Shown: positions 31,199 to 33,614 of the stretch, piece by piece
Layout: the number at the start of each line of letters is the position of its first letter
How positions within the stretch are numbered: position 1 is the first letter of the stretch
Origin: Gammaproteobacteria bacterium
GTDB lineage: Bacteria; Pseudomonadota; Gammaproteobacteria; Pseudomonadales; Azotimanducaceae
Direction of reading: 5' to 3'
NCBI GenBank assembly: GCA_028818795.1
Contig: JAPPND010000067.1
Coordinates: 1-33,614, forward strand
Length of the DNA stretch: 33,614 nt
Position numbers and translations under genes: made by a program
Notes under the pieces: generated by a model
Told to the model about the DNA's origin: nothing
Seen by the model: only the letters and a program-made list of their open reading frames with translations
Databases searched by the model: none

Positions 31199-32416
31199 TC
31201 AATCGAACCGGGCAGGATCCCCGATCACCCCCGCTTCGCGCAGCCCAAGAAGCTCGCTCTCGCCGAGACCCAACTCGGCGCTCAACACCTCGTCAGTGTG
31301 CTCCCCCAGCCTCGGCGGCGCCGTGATCTCGACCTTGGAGTCCGACAGCCTCGGCGCGAACCCCAGGAACGGCACCCTGCCGTGCACGGGTAGGTCCAAT
31401 TCGTGCACGAAGCCGCGGGCCTTCAAGTGCTTGTCATGATGGAGTTCCGCAGTGTCCAGGCACGCCGAGCACGGCACGCCGGCACCCGCTATCGTCTCCA
31501 TCGCCTCGATCTTCGTGCGCTGGCCCGTCCAGTTGCTGATCTCCTCGTACAACGCCGCCCCGTTCTCGATGCGTCCCCGGGTGGTCTCGAAGCGGGGATC
31601 GATAAGCAGGTCGCCGCGATCCATGGCCGCGCAGAGGGCATCCCAGTGGCCCTGGTTGACCGGCATGAGGTAGATGTAGTCGTTCGGGCCGAACGGCTTG
31701 CATGCGTAGATGTTCACCGGCGGCAGACCGCCCGCATTGCCCGAACGCCCCGTCGCCCGCGTCCCCCAAGCGGAACCGAGGAACGCCCGGGTGCGGACGT
31801 AGTAGGCCATCGCTTCCTGCATGGACAGTTCGATCTCCTGGCCTTTCCCGGTACGCAAGCGCTGCACGTATGCCGCCAGAATCGCCATCGCCGCCTGAAT
31901 GCCCGTGCCCGAGTCGCCGGTCGTCGGACCCGGCATCATCGGCGGCCCGTCGGCTTCCCCGGTGATCGAGAACGCGCCGGCTGCGGCCTGGGCGATCATA
32001 TCCATGGAACGGAATCCCGCATACGGGCCGCTAGTGCCGAACCCCTTGACCCGGGCGTAGATCAGCCCCGGATGGACGGCGGACAGCGCATCGAAGCCAA
32101 TGTCAAGACGGTCGGTGACGCCGGGACCGTAGTTCTCCACGAAGACATCGAATCTCGGCACGAGCCGAAGAAGCAACCCGCGACCTTGCTCGGTCCGCAA
32201 GTCCAGGGCAAGGCTTCGCTTGTTGGCATTCCACGCACAGAAATAGGCCGAGTAGTCCTTGTTCGCCGATCGCCCAACGCCACGGCCCGGGTCGCCATAC
32301 TCCGGCGCCTCCACCTTGACCACGTCAGCCCCGAGCCACGCCAACGCCTGGGTGCACGAGGTCCCCGCCTCGTACTGCGTCATGTCGAGAATCCTCACGC
32401 CGTCCAGTGCGGGCAT
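31199..32416 (-). CDS. Family III (CaiB/BaiF) CoA-transferase
   Basis: 405-residue cytosolic enzyme that moves CoA between carboxylic acids through an aspartyl-CoA thioester. The catalytic aspartate is Asp168 in TTGDSGTGIQAA, equivalent to Asp169 of formyl-CoA transferase. GVRILDMTQYEAGTSCTQ, LAWLGADVVKVEAPEYGD and NKRSLALDL are N-terminal family blocks. The substrate cannot be told from sequence; the family covers formyl-, carnitine-, succinyl- and bile-acid-CoA. AGGAG lies 5 bases before ATG 32416. The gene precedes rpsB on the same strand but is 173 bases away with a separate promoter candidate, so it is probably not part of the ribosomal operon. Confidence 0.92.
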   Translation of the reverse strand: MPALDGVRILDMTQYEAGTSCTQALAWLGADVVKVEAPEYGDPGRGVGRSANKDYSAYFCAWNANKRSLALDLRTEQGRGLLLRLVPRFDVFVENYGPGVTDRLDIGFDALSAVHPGLIYARVKGFGTSGPYAGFRSMDMIAQAAAGAFSITGEADGPPMMPGPTTGDSGTGIQAAMAILAAYVQRLRTGKGQEIELSMQEAMAYYVRTRAFLGSAWGTRATGRSGNAGGLPPVNIYACKPFGPNDYIYLMPVNQGHWDALCAAMDRGDLLIDPRFETTRGRIENGAALYEEISNWTGQRTKIEAMETIAGAGVPCSACLDTAELHHDKHLKARGFVHELDLPVHGRVPFLGFAPRLSDSKVEITAPPRLGEHTDEVLSAELGLGESELLGLREAGVIGDPARFD

Positions 32417-32625
32417 GGCGCCTCCTGATCGTGGACGGTGCTACGGCATCCCGCTACGGCAACCGTTTCCGGCACAACCCGGTACCGTCCATCATCCAGC
32501 ACAAGTGTTGCGGGGCGTCTAGTGAACAACGACTGCCGCCGACAATCAATCGCCTACGATGGGGAGGCGGGTCTCACGGGGCTGGCAGATCGGATTTACC
32601 GCCGCCCATCGCCCCGAGGCCATCC

Positions 32626-33614
32626 CTAGCGTGCGTAGCGGAATCGGAACCGCGTGGCCCGCCGCTGGCGTTTCTCGCAACCGTCCTGCTCGACCTCGAA
32701 GTCAAACTGCCAAGCGCGTACGGCATCGACCGCTGATTCGGCGAACAGGGACATGTGGCTCGCGACGTCAGCCCTCGATTGTTCCGGGCGGAACAACACC
32801 TCGTCGTCGACGGTCTCGCCGTCGTCGTCGATCGTGTACGCGACGAGGATCTCCGCAGAGCCGTAGTTCGCCCTTCGCTGCGAATACCGCATCCTGGGAT
32901 ATAGGTCGCCGCCCTCGAATTCCGGTCTGAGTCGCACCGCGCAAGGCGGCGTCTCCAACGGCGTGTCCACTGCCGGAGGGGCCAAGCCGGCCGGGATCTG
33001 ATCGGGTTCGCCAGGGGTTCCGAGCGCTGCGATGGGCGGGCGATCCGGTCCGGTCCCCGAGTCGATCGGGATTGCAATCGGTGGGTCGCCCCCGGTCCCA
33101 TCTGCGCCGTCGCTACGGCTTTCTTCGACCGCTTCGGCAGTTTGTTGGGGCATTCCTTCGGCAACCGTTTCGGCGACTTTCGCGTCGGCTCCGGTGTCGA
33201 ATCCCGGCCGCGGTTCCACCGTGCCGGTGTCCGCAGTCGCGGACCCGCTTTCCGGCCCGACCTCGCCCTCACGGGCGACCGCGCCTTCGGCGGCGGGCGG
33301 CAGCTGCGCGATGGAGGTCTCCGCCAACGGCGCGTCGACCAAACTCTCCACCGGTTCTGGTTCGGGCTGCGGCGCGTTCCCCGGGTTGTCGACGCTGTCG
33401 TCGGCCGGCGCACCCCGCAAAGGCTGGACGTCGTAGCCGATCTGCACAGGCTGTCGTTCGAACGTTACTGATCCCACATCGGCGAAGTAACCCCGCCAGA
33501 AACGCTCGAGAGCCAAGGCGACACGCGGATGTTCCGTCACGCCCTGCCGGGGGATGTAGAAGATCGTGACGTCGAGGTCGGAGTCGGGAGGCGGCGAAGC
33601 GCCCACAAGGCCCG
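32626..33614 (-). CDS. TonB-like C-terminal domain protein, 5' end beyond the window
   Basis: The C-terminal ~95 residues resemble a TonB C-terminal domain: YPRMRYSQRRANYGSAEILV, then YTIDDDGETVDD, then SAVDAVRAWQFDFEV, the usual beta-alpha-beta core with the AVRxWxF block. Before it lies a Pro-, Glu- and Ala-rich low-complexity stretch of about 160 residues, as in periplasm-spanning linkers. The frame is open to the window edge, so the N-terminus (where a membrane anchor or other domain would be) is not seen; the GTG at 33606 is probably internal. No ExbB or ExbD gene is visible. It may be an energy transducer or a protein that merely uses the fold. Confidence 0.7.
   Translation of the reverse strand, partial: GLVGASPPPDSDLDVTIFYIPRQGVTEHPRVALALERFWRGYFADVGSVTFERQPVQIGYDVQPLRGAPADDSVDNPGNAPQPEPEPVESLVDAPLAETSIAQLPPAAEGAVAREGEVGPESGSATADTGTVEPRPGFDTGADAKVAETVAEGMPQQTAEAVEESRSDGADGTGGDPPIAIPIDSGTGPDRPPIAALGTPGEPDQIPAGLAPPAVDTPLETPPCAVRLRPEFEGGDLYPRMRYSQRRANYGSAEILVAYTIDDDGETVDDEVLFRPEQSRADVASHMSLFAESAVDAVRAWQFDFEVEQDGCEKRQRRATRFRFRYAR

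Overview
The window reads as a GC-rich chromosomal segment of an uncultured gammaproteobacterium. Basis: lptF-lptG diverge from pepA-holC-valS, and rpsB-tsf-pyrH-frr-uppS-cdsA-rseP-bamA-skp-lpxD-fabZ-lpxA-lpxB-rnhB-dnaE follow the order known from Enterobacteria and Pseudomonas. Genus-level placement is not possible by eye. Coding density is very high. No tRNA, rRNA, CRISPR array or insertion sequence was seen. No gene-free stretch exceeds 300 bases; the longest are 32417-32625 (nothing recognised), 31026-31198 (rpsB leader), 4205-4370 and 8131-8288 (both largely filled by short palindromic repeats).

Left part (1-8130): the LPS-export permease genes lptF and lptG lie on the minus strand. Divergent from them are pepA, holC and valS, followed directly by a PRPP synthetase gene, an unusual neighbour for valS. 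Convergent to these, on the minus strand, is rnhB-dnaE-tilS (13825 down to 8289). accA, often found between dnaE and tilS, is absent there.

Middle part (13909-20449): the lipid A cluster has been opened twice. An XRE-type HTH gene plus a small nucleotidyltransferase (toxin-antitoxin-like, with a clear promoter and palindromic operator) sits between lpxB and rnhB. A divergent pair, a PQQ dehydrogenase with an embedded cytochrome c and a GH10 xylanase, sits between lpxA and lpxB. fabZ and lpxA form one continuous reading frame with no linker, a predicted bifunctional dehydratase/UDP-GlcNAc acyltransferase. The GH10 frame runs about 200 bases antisense into lpxA.

Right part (20565-33614): lpxD, skp, bamA, rseP, cdsA, uppS, frr, pyrH, tsf and rpsB make up the translation/envelope-biogenesis operon, all on the minus strand. 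dxr is missing from its usual place. Upstream are a family III CoA-transferase gene and the 3' part of a TonB-like gene cut by the window edge.

Functionally the window is dominated by outer-membrane building: lipid A acylation (LpxA, LpxD, LpxB), LPS export (LptFG), porin assembly (BamA, Skp), envelope proteolysis (RseP), and phospholipid and undecaprenyl synthesis (CdsA, UppS). Core replication and translation genes complete it. A family of short palindromic repeats with a shared CGTAGGGG head lies in at least five intergenic spots, often as composite clusters, and one copy supplies the lpxD stop codon.
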